DNA of 64,000 nt, from contig NCHB01000006.1 of assembly GCA_002281755.1 (NCBI GenBank), positions 1 to 64,000 of the forward strand, written 5' to 3'. The notes under the pieces were generated by a model. That model searched no databases, was not told the DNA's origin, and saw nothing but the letters and a program-made list of their open reading frames with translations. Below are positions 25,819 through 35,437 of this stretch, piece after piece; position 1 is the stretch's first letter; each line of letters opens with the position of its first letter. This stretch comes from Sulfurovum sp. 16-42-52. GTDB lineage: Bacteria; Campylobacterota; Campylobacteria; Campylobacterales; Sulfurovaceae. A program made the translations under genes and the position numbers.

Positions 25819-27867
25819 CTAAACCGTAATCTCTTTAATATCCGCAATACTCTTAAAGGTCTTATAAATCGAAGCGATAGTGTTGAGTCTGTTAGCTCTT
25901 GTGTCTAGCTCTTCGGCATTGACCATTACATCATCAAAATAGGTATCGAGTTCTCTTTTGAGTCCAAAGAGTGCTTCAAGTTCTTCTTTGTAGCTGTGGT
26001 AAGAAGCATTGATGACTTTTTCGTAAGCGGTGTAGAGTACCACTTCAGCTTCTTCTTTGAAGAGTGTCACATCGATACTCAAGTCGCTATCCAAATCCAC
26101 CTCTTTGGAGATGTTTGCCACGCGTTTAAAGGTGGAGAATTGCTCTTTGAAGGTATCGGCACAGACGATGGTGTTCAGCGCGGTGACTTTTTTGGCTATC
26201 TCATTGATGTCTCTTTCACCTGAAGCGAGTACTGCAGCGATAACAGAAGGGTTCGCAGGCAGTGATTTGTTGATACGCTCTACGATAAACTCGCTCAAAA
26301 GCATTGTATCAAAAGCTTCATAACTACCTTTAAGTAAAGTAATCACATCATCGATGTTAAACGGCAAATCATACGCCGTCACGATGCGTACCACACCATT
26401 TACCGCGCGACGAAGCGCAAAAGGGTCTTTTGAACCTGTCGGGATTTTGCCTACAGAGAAAAGTCCAAAGAGCGTATCAAGCTTGATGCTCATCGCCACG
26501 ATGGCACTAAAGACTGAGTGCGGCAGTTCTGCACCCTCACCTACAGGCATATACTGCTCTTTTATGGCATTAAAGACCAGCTCTTCTTCACCCAGTGCTT
26601 TGGCGTAGTAGTATCCCATAAGCCCCTGAAGCTCGGTGAACTCATACACCATTTCACTCATGAGGTCTGCTTTGGCAAGACCTACGGCTCTATCCATTGC
26701 TTTTTCAAGCGTGACTGAACTTTTTCCTGTTTCTTGCTCAACCTTATCCATGTAGAGTGCCAGCAGTCTAATGGCGATATTTTTCTCTCTTTTGATCTTG
26801 TCGGAGAGCGTTCCCAGTCCATCAATGAACTGTACTTTTTCAAGCCCATCCGTGCGCAGTCCATTTTTAAGATCATTGGTATAAAAGAAAAGTGCATCAG
26901 CCAAACGCGGTTTGAGTACGCGTTCATTTCCTGCGATGACTTTAGTGTAGTCATCCGTATAGGCGTTACTTACCACCACAAACTTATTGGTTATCTTGCC
27001 GTGTTCAAATACAGGGAAATAACGCTGATGCTCTTTCATCGAGGTGATGATGACTTCAGGAGGCAGTGCCAAAAATCCTTCATCAAACGAACCTAAAAGT
27101 GCTTTGGGGTTTTCTGTGATAGCGACCACTTCAGCCAGTAACTCCTCATCTCTTTCTATGATGATGCCGTGTTGTGCTTCCAAAGCATCAAACTCCACCA
27201 AGATTTTTGCTTCTCTGTCTTTGGGGTAGAGCATCACCGCACCTTCAGATAAAATCTCCTCAAAGCTCTGTAAAGTGGGAACGGCGATGGCTTCATAACT
27301 GAGCATTCTGTGTACATAAGTTTTGCTGTCTGATTTCACACCAAAAAGCTCCATAGGCACTACTGCCTCACCCAGTCTAACCTGAAGCCATCTAAGAGGT
27401 CTAATGAACTCATCTGCTCTGCTTCCCCAGCGCATCATCTTGCCAAATGCCATCGAAGCGAGCCAGTTTTCAAGCATCGCTTGTAACAGTGAAGCCGTAG
27501 GAGCGCCTTTTTCTTCTTGCTTGAAGTAGAGTACCTCTTTACCGCCTTTTTCTCCTCTGCCCAGTAGCTCAAAGGCTACACCACACTTTTTGGCAAACCC
27601 CAGTGCTGCCTGCGTAGGCTCACCTTCTTTAAGTGCTGCTTCCACCGGTGGGCCAAAGTGTTCGATGGTGCTATCGGCTTGATACAACGGCATGGCAGCG
27701 TGTTTGAGCACCAAGCGTCTAGGCGTATAGATAAACTCAAAATCACAAGAGAGGCTATATTCGCCGAGTATATTTCTCCATGATTCTTCTATGTTTGTTA
27801 CGATTTTAAGTAAGGGCACTGCGGGTAGTTCTTCTACACCGATTTCGATGAGTAAAGCGTCTGTCAT
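25819..27867 (-). CDS. glyS: Glycyl-tRNA synthetase beta subunit
   Basis: 682 residues, full length. It begins LLIEIGVEELPA, the conserved start of the beta subunit. EHQRYFPV, KADLMSEMVYEFTELQGLMG and GSKDPFALRRAVNGVVRI are intact. The alpha subunit (glyQ) is not in the window. The toxin-antitoxin pair lies 63 bp downstream on the same strand. Confidence 0.97.
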   Translation of the reverse strand: MTDALLIEIGVEELPAVPLLKIVTNIEESWRNILGEYSLSCDFEFIYTPRRLVLKHAAMPLYQADSTIEHFGPPVEAALKEGEPTQAALGFAKKCGVAFELLGRGEKGGKEVLYFKQEEKGAPTASLLQAMLENWLASMAFGKMMRWGSRADEFIRPLRWLQVRLGEAVVPMELFGVKSDSKTYVHRMLSYEAIAVPTLQSFEEILSEGAVMLYPKDREAKILVEFDALEAQHGIIIERDEELLAEVVAITENPKALLGSFDEGFLALPPEVIITSMKEHQRYFPVFEHGKITNKFVVVSNAYTDDYTKVIAGNERVLKPRLADALFFYTNDLKNGLRTDGLEKVQFIDGLGTLSDKIKREKNIAIRLLALYMDKVEQETGKSSVTLEKAMDRAVGLAKADLMSEMVYEFTELQGLMGYYYAKALGEEELVFNAIKEQYMPVGEGAELPHSVFSAIVAMSIKLDTLFGLFSVGKIPTGSKDPFALRRAVNGVVRIVTAYDLPFNIDDVITLLKGSYEAFDTMLLSEFIVERINKSLPANPSVIAAVLASGERDINEIAKKVTALNTIVCADTFKEQFSTFKRVANISKEVDLDSDLSIDVTLFKEEAEVVLYTAYEKVINASYHSYKEELEALFGLKRELDTYFDDVMVNAEELDTRANRLNTIASIYKTFKSIADIKEITV

Positions 27868-27929
27868 AGTAGGATTTCCTAGTGGGTAATAATGGCTAAT
27901 ATTTTACCCAAGAGTTAGTAAAGCGGTGG

Positions 27930-28064
27930 TTAGTCTTTTTCTTTATCGTCTATGCGCCTGCCTGCATCGTCAAACTTATTTTTATAATAATTTCTCACAA
28001 TACCAAAAGTGATATAAGCAAACAAAACCATCGCAACCACATAAAGTACATCACCTACAGACAT
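27930..28064 (-). CDS. 44-residue single-pass membrane peptide
   Basis: A small gene. It begins MSVGDVLYVVAMVLFAYITF, one membrane helix over residues 5-23. An aromatic/basic boundary (NYYKNK) and a charged tail (RRIDDKEKD) follow. The ATG overlaps the trmL stop (TGATG), typical of translational coupling. No name is known to me; it may be a small membrane regulator or assembly factor. Codon use and the membrane-peptide shape make a chance frame unlikely. Confidence 0.65.
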   Translation of the reverse strand: MSVGDVLYVVAMVLFAYITFGIVRNYYKNKFDDAGRRIDDKEKD

Positions 28065-28555
28065 CAAGACTCCAGTGTATTGGGGATGATGATTTTCTCA
28101 AAACCATCATAGTTTTGTCGCAGTGCCTCATACAGCACGATGCCCACACTGATGCCAAGATTAAGGCTTCTGCCTTTTGCACCCATGGGGATGGTAATAC
28201 ACTGTTTGGGATGCGCCAAAAGTACTGCCTCATCGATACCTTTGGTCTCAGAGCCAAATAAAATATAATCACCCTTTTCAAAACCAACATCAAAATAAAG
28301 CTTGTCTGTTTTGGTCGTAGCCATGTAAGTATGCGCACCGATGGGATGTGTCTCCAAAAAAGCCTCAAAACTCTCCCACACCACCAGATCTAACTCTTTC
28401 CAGTAGTCAAGCCCTGCACGCTTCACCGCCTTATCATCGATGTCAAAACCCAGTGGCTTCACTAGATGCAGTGTCGCACCCAGATTGACACAAAGCCGTC
28501 CGATGGTACCTGTATTGGGTGGGATTTGGGGTTCTACCAGTACGATATTGAACAT
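28064..28555 (-). CDS. trmL: tRNA (cytidine/uridine(34)-2'-O)-methyltransferase TrmL
   Basis: SPOUT-class methyltransferase for the wobble base of tRNA(Leu) isoacceptors. The 163 residues have the family start NIVLVEPQIPPNTGTIGRLC, the LFGSETKGI loop and C-terminal RSLNLGISVGIVLYEALRQ, which form the knot. AAAAAGGA lies before the ATG. It heads a two-gene unit with the 44-residue peptide. Confidence 0.94.
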   Translation of the reverse strand: MFNIVLVEPQIPPNTGTIGRLCVNLGATLHLVKPLGFDIDDKAVKRAGLDYWKELDLVVWESFEAFLETHPIGAHTYMATTKTDKLYFDVGFEKGDYILFGSETKGIDEAVLLAHPKQCITIPMGAKGRSLNLGISVGIVLYEALRQNYDGFEKIIIPNTLES

Positions 28556-28607
28556 ATTTTTCCTTTTTTTATGGGTAAATTTTGCTAGTTTTTTAACACA
28601 AGTTTTA

Positions 28608-28613
28608 ATTATA
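28608..28613 (-). promoter_or_regulatory. -10 box of trmL
   Basis: TATAAT on the minus strand, about 55 nt before the trmL ATG, in the 115-bp gap after the DUF1016 gene. Confidence 0.45.
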
Positions 28614-28670
28614 TTCTAGCATCAATTTTTCGGATTATCACCCCATATATTTTTGTATTGCTTGATAAAA

Positions 28671-29702
28671 TTATTCATCATTACCCCTCATCAACCCCAA
28701 CCCAAAAACATCCCTCTCTATCTCCGCCCTCAACTCTTCTTCTGTTGGTAAATAAAGCTGATACTTCGACACAAACAGATTTTCATTGTCATTTAGAACG
28801 GAGTATTTTACGACGGTGTTGTCTTTATCGGTACAGAGGATGATGCCGATGGTTGGGTTGTCATTTTGGGCGATTTCGAGATCATTGTACATGCGCACAT
28901 ACATATCCATCTGCCCGACATCTTGATGGGTCAGTTTTCCACTTTTTAGGTCTATGATGACGAAACATTTGAGGATGTAGTTGTAAAAAACCAAGTCGAT
29001 ATAAAAATCGCTGGTCTCTGTTTTGATCCTCTTTTGTCGTGCCACAAAGGCAAAACCACGCCCTAGTTCAAGTAAAAAATCTTGTATTTTTTCGATGAGG
29101 GCAGATTCTAAATCGCTTTCATAAAAAGCATTGTTTTGCTTGAGGTCTAAAAATTCTAAAACATAAGGGTCTTTGATGATATCTTTTGGTGTGAGTTGTA
29201 AATCTTTGGTGTTATTTGTCGCTTCTGCTATCACAGGTTGTTTTTCTTTACTAGAGATGATTCGCTCATAGTACAATGTTCCGATTTGTCTTTCTAGTGC
29301 GCGCACACTCCAGTTGGAAGCGATAGATTCTTTAGCATACCACTCTCTGGCATTTGAATTTTCTAGCCGCAAAAGTAATGTGTAATGACTCCAACTTAAT
29401 TGGGCAGACACTGTCTGCCATATTGGGAAATAAACATAAAACTGTCTCATATTCCTAAGATTTCTTTGACTAAATCCTTTGCCAAAGTCTTTTGTAAGTC
29501 TCGATGAAAGCTCTTTTATCAGGTATGCACCGTACTCGGCTCTGTCTTTGCCGCGCTGTTCATCCTCTACGATTTGCTTGCCGATATGCCAATACGCCTC
29601 CACCATAACAAAATTGATATGACGATAGACATTATCCCTTGCGCTTTGAAGTATGTTTTTGATTTTTAGATATATATCATCGTTTGGTATGAGGTCTTTC
29701 AT
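28671..29702 (-). CDS. DUF1016 (YhcG-type) PDDEXK nuclease-fold protein
   Basis: 343 residues. The N-terminal helical domain has AYWHIGKQIVEDEQRGKDRAEYG and SWSHYTLLLRLEN, hallmarks of DUF1016. The C-terminal PDDEXK domain has FYIDLVFYN...VIIDLKSGKL with Asp and a Lys in order. Such proteins occur near restriction or toxin-antitoxin loci and are a scattered accessory family. Here it stands alone between housekeeping genes trmL and purU, suggesting acquisition. The role in this host is unknown. Confidence 0.85.
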   Translation of the reverse strand: MKDLIPNDDIYLKIKNILQSARDNVYRHINFVMVEAYWHIGKQIVEDEQRGKDRAEYGAYLIKELSSRLTKDFGKGFSQRNLRNMRQFYVYFPIWQTVSAQLSWSHYTLLLRLENSNAREWYAKESIASNWSVRALERQIGTLYYERIISSKEKQPVIAEATNNTKDLQLTPKDIIKDPYVLEFLDLKQNNAFYESDLESALIEKIQDFLLELGRGFAFVARQKRIKTETSDFYIDLVFYNYILKCFVIIDLKSGKLTHQDVGQMDMYVRMYNDLEIAQNDNPTIGIILCTDKDNTVVKYSVLNDNENLFVSKYQLYLPTEEELRAEIERDVFGLGLMRGNDE

Positions 29703-29734
29703 CTACAAATCTCCCTTTGTAATCCAAAATATCC

Positions 29735-30571
29735 TTAAAATATCACCGTTTTATTGCCATTGACAAAGACTCTGTCGTCTAGCACAAGAGTAAGTGCGCG
29801 GGAGAGGACGATTTTTTCGCCGTCTCGTCCTGCGCGTTGCATATCTTTCCAGGTGAGACGGTGGTTGACGGGGATGACATCTTGTGCGATGATTGGGCCT
29901 TCATCAAGGTCATCTGTGACAAAGTGTGCTGTCGCTCCGATGATCTTCACACCTCTATCGAAAGCTTGTTTGTAAGGATTTGCCCCTATAAATGCAGGCA
30001 AAAAAGAGTGATGGATGTTGATAATCTGCTCAGGATACGCCTTGACAAATGTTGGGGTCAAGATGCGCATATATTTCGCCAGCACGATATAGTCAAACTC
30101 AAACTCACCGATGAGTCTCATCACCAGCTCTTCATGCTCTTCACGGCTCATACCCTCAGCAGGGATATGAAAGAATGGGATGTCAAATCTGCGTACGAAG
30201 GTCTGGAGCGTATCGTGGTTGGCGATGACACACTGTATTTGCGCGTCAAGTTCACCGTCTGCATGACGCACCAAGATATCACCCAGCGCGTGAGACTCTT
30301 TGGTGGCTAAGAGGATGATTTTTTTATCTTCAGGTTCTATGACTCTGATGTGGGCATCTCCAGGTATGTCGGCTTTGAGTGCGTCCAAAAGTTCTTTGAC
30401 ATCAAACGCACCAGAAACAACCGTGCGCATAAAAAATCGTTCATTTTCTTTGTCTACAAATTCACGGTTATTGTCGATGTTTAACCCTCTGTCATAAAAG
30501 ACTTTTGAGATTTTGTATACCAATCCTTTGGCATCTTTACAGTCGATGAGTACTCTTGCTGTTTTTTCCAT
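29735..30571 (-). CDS. purU: Formyltetrahydrofolate deformylase
   Basis: Hydrolyses 10-formyl-THF to formate and THF. The 278 residues hold an N-terminal ACT domain (about 5-80, VLIDCKDAKGLVYKISKVF) and a formyltransferase-like domain. The catalytic region NIHHSFLPAF and the Asp of VTDDLDEGPII are present. No neighbour shares a clear pathway. Confidence 0.94.
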   Translation of the reverse strand: MEKTARVLIDCKDAKGLVYKISKVFYDRGLNIDNNREFVDKENERFFMRTVVSGAFDVKELLDALKADIPGDAHIRVIEPEDKKIILLATKESHALGDILVRHADGELDAQIQCVIANHDTLQTFVRRFDIPFFHIPAEGMSREEHEELVMRLIGEFEFDYIVLAKYMRILTPTFVKAYPEQIINIHHSFLPAFIGANPYKQAFDRGVKIIGATAHFVTDDLDEGPIIAQDVIPVNHRLTWKDMQRAGRDGEKIVLSRALTLVLDDRVFVNGNKTVIF

Positions 30572-30606
30572 ATTTACCCCAACACTTTTTAGTCAATTTT
30601 GTGAAA

Positions 30607-31767
30607 TTATACCTCTTTTTCCTGCAGAGCATTTATTTTTATCTGAGTAAGTCGCTCTAATTCACGCCCCAATGCCTCACCTTTGTACCCTTTCGCCATG
30701 AGGTCTGATGCGCTTACTCCGCTATCAAAAGGCTTACCCCATACATCCAACTTTTCTGCCAACTCTCTTACTTTTGCGTCATAATTGCCCACATACTCTA
30801 CAATGCCTGCTTTAAGAGACGCCCTAGCCACAAAAGCAGCTGTTATTTTTTCGGGTAACGGGGTGGTTATGATGTGCTTATAGTACCGATTGGGTGCGGC
30901 TAGCAAGTCGAGTATCGTAACACTGTCTACACCCCAATAGTCTCTAGCAATAAAAAGAAAATAATAAGGTCTAAGATTCTCAATAAAAAAGGGCTGTGCG
31001 CGTTGCAGCTTTTTAGAAAGCGCGATAAACGCTTGTTTCTTCAGCCCCTCTTTGTCACCAAAAAGCTTTTCATAAATACCGAGTGAAAAAAGATAGTAGA
31101 GTCCATAATATAACCGTTTAGCCGTAAACATCTTTTCAAACTCCATAAACAACCGCTCTTTTGGCAAATCATCCAAATCTATATTTTGACACAGTCTGCA
31201 AGTCTCTTTTTCTATCTTAAAACCTAGTCGTGCCGCAAAGCGCATCGCACGCAACACACGCAAACTGTCTTCAATGAAAGCACGACCATCTACCATACGC
31301 AACACTTTATGCTTCACATCTTCAAGACCACGCCAATAATCAACTATTTGCTTTTTGTCGATGTCGTACATCAAGGCATTGACCGTAAAATCGCGTCTTC
31401 TTGAGGCTTCTTTTTCCTCGTGTGCCAATTCTACGCTAAAACCTTGGTGTCCTTTAGCGATTTTTTGCTCTATTCTTGGCAAAGAGATATCAAGCTGATG
31501 GTACTTGTAAACAAAAAAGCTTTTCCCCACCCCTTGCGCGCCCAGATGTGCCATGGCATTTTCAAAATCTTCTACCCCGATGCCAAAACACTCAATGTCA
31601 TAATCTTTGCACACTTCATCCAAAAGATAATCACGCACAGCGCCACCCACCACATAACACTTGGCACCATAAGTGTGTGACAAATAGCTTGTAATGGTTT
31701 GGATGTCTTTAAGTGTAGAACTGTCTGTTTTGGAGAAAAAATGGGGACACGGTTGAAGTGTGGGCAT
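30607..31767 (-). CDS. tRNA nucleotidyltransferase / poly(A) polymerase family protein
   Basis: Class II nucleotidyltransferase that adds CCA (or A) to tRNA 3' ends. VVGGAVRDYLLD, then DYDIECFG, gives the GGxxRD and DxD catalytic motifs, and RRDFTVNALMYD and LRVLRAMRFAARLGF follow. It is 386 residues; the C-terminal part is less conserved. Campylobacterota can split CCA activity between paralogues, so the exact base specificity is not decided here. Confidence 0.88.
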   Translation of the reverse strand: MPTLQPCPHFFSKTDSSTLKDIQTITSYLSHTYGAKCYVVGGAVRDYLLDEVCKDYDIECFGIGVEDFENAMAHLGAQGVGKSFFVYKYHQLDISLPRIEQKIAKGHQGFSVELAHEEKEASRRRDFTVNALMYDIDKKQIVDYWRGLEDVKHKVLRMVDGRAFIEDSLRVLRAMRFAARLGFKIEKETCRLCQNIDLDDLPKERLFMEFEKMFTAKRLYYGLYYLFSLGIYEKLFGDKEGLKKQAFIALSKKLQRAQPFFIENLRPYYFLFIARDYWGVDSVTILDLLAAPNRYYKHIITTPLPEKITAAFVARASLKAGIVEYVGNYDAKVRELAEKLDVWGKPFDSGVSASDLMAKGYKGEALGRELERLTQIKINALQEKEV

Positions 31768-31783
31768 CTTAGCCCTTAGAGTA

Positions 31784-31807
31784 AAACATCCCCAAGAAGA
31801 GATGTTT
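31784..31807 (-). terminator. Stem-loop after leuB
   Basis: AAACATC (31784-31790) pairs with GATGTTT (31801-31807). It lies 11-34 nt after the leuB stop and on the minus strand is followed by a short T-rich run. It would end the leuD-leuB transcript before the CCA gene. Confidence 0.5.
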
Positions 31808-31817
31808 CTTTGGTGTT

Positions 31818-32888
31818 TTATCTGCTGGCATAATCAGCAATAATGTCACCCATTTCACTGCAAGTACAAATCTCTTTGGCATCATAGTCACCGATGTCAC
31901 CTGTACGATAGCCTTCACTGAGTGCTTTTTTGATGGCAGCATCGATCTTGTCTGCTGCTTCAAACTCTCCAAGCGCATACCGAAGCATCATGCTGGCACT
32001 AGAGATGGTAGCCAGTGGATTGGCTATGCCTTGCCCTGCGATGTCTGGTGCAGAACCATGGATAGGCTCAAACAATCCTACACCTTTACCCGTACTAGCA
32101 CTTGGCAAAAGACCAATAGAACCACTGAGCATACTCGCCGCATCTGAGAGGATGTCACCAAAAATATTTCCTGTTAGTATCACATCAAACTGTCTAGGGT
32201 CACGGATGAGTTGCATCGCGGCATTGTCTACATACATATGCGAAAGCGCTACCTCTGGGTAGTCTTTAGCCACTTCTTCTACGATTTCTCTCCAAAACTG
32301 GCTGACTTCAAGTACATTGGCCTTGTCAACTGAACAGATGCGTTTTTTGCGTTTCATGGCTATCTCAAATGCCACCACCGCGATACGAACGACTTCTTCA
32401 CGCGTATAAATCATCGTGTTATACGCTTTGTCCTGCAACAACTCTCTTGGCTGTCCAAAATAAATCCCGCCTGTAAGCTCACGAACGACCATGATGTCCA
32501 CACCTGAAACGACGGAAGCCTTGAGGCTTGAAGCGTTGACCAACTCATCATACACCATCGCCGGACGCAAGTTCGCAAAAGTACCCATCTCTTTACGAAG
32601 CCCTAAAAGCCCCGTCTCTGGACGCAAATGTCTCTCCAGATTGTCCCATTTTGGGCCACCGATAGCGCCAAAAAGCACTGCATCACATTTCTTGACACCC
32701 TGAATTGTCTCTTCAGGTAAAGGCACGCCCGTCTCATCTATGGCTGCACCACCCAAGAGCATCTCTTCATATCTAAGGTTGAATCCCTGTCTTACAGAGA
32801 CAGCATCAAGTACCTTAATGGCTTCATCGATAATCTCAGGACCGATCCCGTCACCTTTAATCACACCGATTTTATAGTTTTTATTCAT
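31818..32888 (-). CDS. leuB: 3-isopropylmalate dehydrogenase
   Basis: NAD-dependent oxidation and decarboxylation in leucine synthesis. At 356 residues, with GDGIGPEI at the start, [10 protein letters not shown] and [14 protein letters not shown] intact. Its ATG overlaps the leuD stop by 4 nt. A stem-loop follows. Confidence 0.97.
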   Translation of the reverse strand: MNKNYKIGVIKGDGIGPEIIDEAIKVLDAVSVRQGFNLRYEEMLLGGAAIDETGVPLPEETIQGVKKCDAVLFGAIGGPKWDNLERHLRPETGLLGLRKEMGTFANLRPAMVYDELVNASSLKASVVSGVDIMVVRELTGGIYFGQPRELLQDKAYNTMIYTREEVVRIAVVAFEIAMKRKKRICSVDKANVLEVSQFWREIVEEVAKDYPEVALSHMYVDNAAMQLIRDPRQFDVILTGNIFGDILSDAASMLSGSIGLLPSASTGKGVGLFEPIHGSAPDIAGQGIANPLATISSASMMLRYALGEFEAADKIDAAIKKALSEGYRTGDIGDYDAKEICTCSEMGDIIADYASR

Positions 32889-33379
32889 GCCTGATTCCTT
32901 GCGATCTCTTTTTTGGCATAGGCTATGAGCCCACCTGCATCTACCAACTCCTGCATAAAAGCAGGGATGGGTGTAAATTTGTAGGTTTTTGCTTGAGAGA
33001 CATTGATGACTTCACCTGCTGCCATATCGATGCGTACTACATCACCTTCACAAATCTGGGCAGCTTCGGGGAGTTCAAAGATCGGCAATCCCATATTGAA
33101 AGCATTTCTGTAGAAAATCCGCGCAAATGTAGGAGCGATAACAGCTGAAATACCAGCAGCCTTGAGTGCTATTGGGGCATGTTCACGACTCGAGCCACAC
33201 CCGAAGTTTTCACCTGCTACGATAATGTCGCCGCTTTGCATTTTGGCTACAAACTCAGGGTCTGCATCTTCCATCACATGCTTGGCAAGCTCTGAGGGCT
33301 CACTCGTGTTCAGATATCTTGCTGCGATGATAAGATCGGTATCGACATTATCACCAAATTTCCACACTTTACCTTGCAA
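32885..33379 (-). CDS. leuD: 3-isopropylmalate dehydratase small subunit
   Basis: Small subunit that works with LeuC (not in the window) to isomerise isopropylmalate. The 164 residues have [15 protein letters not shown] and [14 protein letters not shown], the substrate-binding motifs. The start codon is TTG with GAAGGAT upstream. A small hairpin (33401-33406/33414-33419) in the leader lies just before that site and might modulate initiation. Confidence 0.96.
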   Translation of the reverse strand: MQGKVWKFGDNVDTDLIIAARYLNTSEPSELAKHVMEDADPEFVAKMQSGDIIVAGENFGCGSSREHAPIALKAAGISAVIAPTFARIFYRNAFNMGLPIFELPEAAQICEGDVVRIDMAAGEVINVSQAKTYKFTPIPAFMQELVDAGGLIAYAKKEIARNQA

Positions 33380-33445
33380 AATAGTATCCTTCTTTGTCTG
33401 TCTAAGGTTTTATCTTAGAGTTTTGATGCGACTAAAATTTTCGCG

Positions 33446-33451
33446 ATTATA
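33446..33451 (-). promoter_or_regulatory. -10 box of leuD-leuB
   Basis: GGC-TATAAT followed by CGCG, preceded by a run of T on the minus strand, as in Campylobacterota promoters. The leader is about 60 nt. Confidence 0.6.
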
Positions 33452-33504
33452 GCCAAAAAAAAATATTTTGACAAATTTGTTAGCCATAAAGCAGAAAATT
33501 TCGG

Positions 33505-33510
33505 TATAAT
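33505..33510 (+). promoter_or_regulatory. -10 box of rpoD
   Basis: GG-TATAATCC about 50 nt before the rpoD ATG. A weak 5-bp stem TGAGG/CCTCA (33527-33543) lies in the leader. Confidence 0.55.
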
Positions 33511-33560
33511 CCACCTTAATTCACTCTGAGGGTTTTCACCTCACACATCAAAGGTTTTTC

Positions 33561-35423
33561 ATGGCAGTAAAAGATAGTATGAAGAGTATCGAAGCGATAT
33601 TTAAGTCCAAAAAAAAGGGTGATGCAATCACACTTGAAAATATGGCAAAAGAGTTCACAAAACTCCCCACAGCTGCACAAGCAAAGAAAATTCACTCTCT
33701 TGCTGCAGAAGCAAAAGTAGAAATCGTTTCTGCTTCAGAATACTCAGAACTACTCGTAGGCAAAGAAAACAAGAAAAAAGAAGATGCCAAAAAGAAACTC
33801 TTAGAGCAAGACGATGAAGATCATTTTGACCTTCATAAAGAAAAAGAACTCCTTGAGTGGAGTCGTTCTGACAGTCCTGTAAGGATGTACCTGCGTGAGA
33901 TGGGGAAAATTCCGCTACTCACCAAAGAAGAAGAGATCGATCTTTCTATCAGTATTGAAGAGGGTGAAGATATCATCATCGATGCGATTTGTTCTGTTCC
34001 TTACCTTATAGGCTATATCATCAACTACAAAGAACCCTTGCTCAATCGTGAAAGACGGGTAAAAGAGCTTTTTAAAAGTTTTGAAGATGAAAAAGGCGAA
34101 AAAGAAGAGGAAGATGACAGCGATGAAGAGGACAGCGATGAACTCCAAGATGAGGCTACACCACCCAAAGATGACAAAAGGGTTAAGCAAGTCATAGACA
34201 GCTTTAAACAACTGGAAAAAGCCAAAAAAGAGTGGATGAAAGCACGGGATGATCTCGATACTTTTATGCAAAATGAAAATGATCCTGCGGTTATCCTCCA
34301 CGAGCGACTGAAAATTGCCTTCAAAAAAGAGCAGCTTAAAGATGCTCTGCTCAATCTTGGGCCTACATCCAAACTCATCAATGAATTGGTAAAAGCGATG
34401 GAAACAGCACTCACCAGTGATGACAGTTTCGAGCGTGAACTTAAACGCCTTGAGTACAAACTGCCACTTTTCAATGAAGCACTTCAGGAAAACCATGCCA
34501 AACTGTTAGCCAATATCATCAATATGGACAAAGATGACATCATCGATGCAGTACCTGAGACAACAATGGTGAGCACCTATGTGGAGATCAAAAAACTGTT
34601 TGAGACTAGAGAAGCCAGTAAAGGCGGTTTTGATCTCTCAGAGGAAAAACTTCACGAAGTTCTCGGACAGATTCGCCGCGGTAAAGCCAAAAGTGAAGTG
34701 GCCAAAACACGTATGGCAAAGTCCAACCTTAGATTGGTCGTCTCCATCGCTAAACGCTACACTAACAGAGGACTGCCGTTTCTTGACCTCATCCAAGAAG
34801 GTAACATCGGTCTGATGAAAGCCGTTGATAAATTTGAATATGAAAAAGGGTACAAGTTTTCAACCTACGCCACATGGTGGATACGTCAGGCTATCTCCAG
34901 AGCCATTGCCGATCAGGCTAGAACCATCCGTATCCCTATTCACATGATAGAGACCATTAACCGTATCAATAAGATCATCAGAAAGCACCTTCAGGAAACC
35001 GGCAAAGAACCTGATCTTGACACCATCGCAGAAGAAGTTGGACTCTCTGTGGATAAAGTCAAAAATGTTATCAAAATCACTAAAGAGCCTGTGAGCCTTG
35101 AGACACCGGTGGGTGATGAAGACGATGGTAGATTTGGTGACTTCATCGAAGATAAAACAACGCTCAGCCCAACCGATGTCGTACTCAAAGATGACCTCAA
35201 CAACCAGATAGATGACGTACTTGATCAACTCAATGAAAGAGAAAAAGCGGTGATTCGTATGCGTTTTGGTCTGCTTGAAGATGAAAGCGACAGAACACTC
35301 GAAGAGATAGGCAAAGAGCTCAATGTCACGCGTGAAAGAGTACGACAGATAGAATCTTCTGCCATCAAAAAACTCAAACACCCTAAAGTAGGACGTAAAC
35401 TTAAAAATTACATTGAAGAGTAA
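33561..35423 (+). CDS. rpoD: RNA polymerase sigma-70 factor
   Basis: Main vegetative sigma factor. Region 1.2 contains [16 protein letters not shown]. Region 2 has [13 protein letters not shown] and the promoter-melting [15 protein letters not shown]. Region 4.2 ends [17 protein letters not shown]. The 620 residues include a strongly acidic stretch (about residues 175-207) in the non-conserved region. Matching -10 boxes occur all over the window. The CinA-like gene begins 14 nt after its stop. Confidence 0.97.
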   Translation: MAVKDSMKSIEAIFKSKKKGDAITLENMAKEFTKLPTAAQAKKIHSLAAEAKVEIVSASEYSELLVGKENKKKEDAKKKLLEQDDEDHFDLHKEKELLEWSRSDSPVRMYLREMGKIPLLTKEEEIDLSISIEEGEDIIIDAICSVPYLIGYIINYKEPLLNRERRVKELFKSFEDEKGEKEEEDDSDEEDSDELQDEATPPKDDKRVKQVIDSFKQLEKAKKEWMKARDDLDTFMQNENDPAVILHERLKIAFKKEQLKDALLNLGPTSKLINELVKAMETALTSDDSFERELKRLEYKLPLFNEALQENHAKLLANIINMDKDDIIDAVPETTMVSTYVEIKKLFETREASKGGFDLSEEKLHEVLGQIRRGKAKSEVAKTRMAKSNLRLVVSIAKRYTNRGLPFLDLIQEGNIGLMKAVDKFEYEKGYKFSTYATWWIRQAISRAIADQARTIRIPIHMIETINRINKIIRKHLQETGKEPDLDTIAEEVGLSVDKVKNVIKITKEPVSLETPVGDEDDGRFGDFIEDKTTLSPTDVVLKDDLNNQIDDVLDQLNEREKAVIRMRFGLLEDESDRTLEEIGKELNVTRERVRQIESSAIKKLKHPKVGRKLKNYIEE

Positions 35424-35437
35424 GGCAAAGGAAAGTG

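Noticed and set aside
28622-28678. 18-codon frame overlapping the end of the DUF1016 gene
   Set aside because: Too short to support as a gene; kept only as a possible scar in the findings.
33468-33473. TTGACA as a -35 box for rpoD
   Set aside because: It lies 31 bp before the TATAAT at 33505, far from the 16-18 bp spacing; probably chance.
34025-34474. 149-codon Ser-rich frame on the minus strand
   Set aside because: It is the shadow of the acidic/Lys-rich part of rpoD; low complexity with no start signals.
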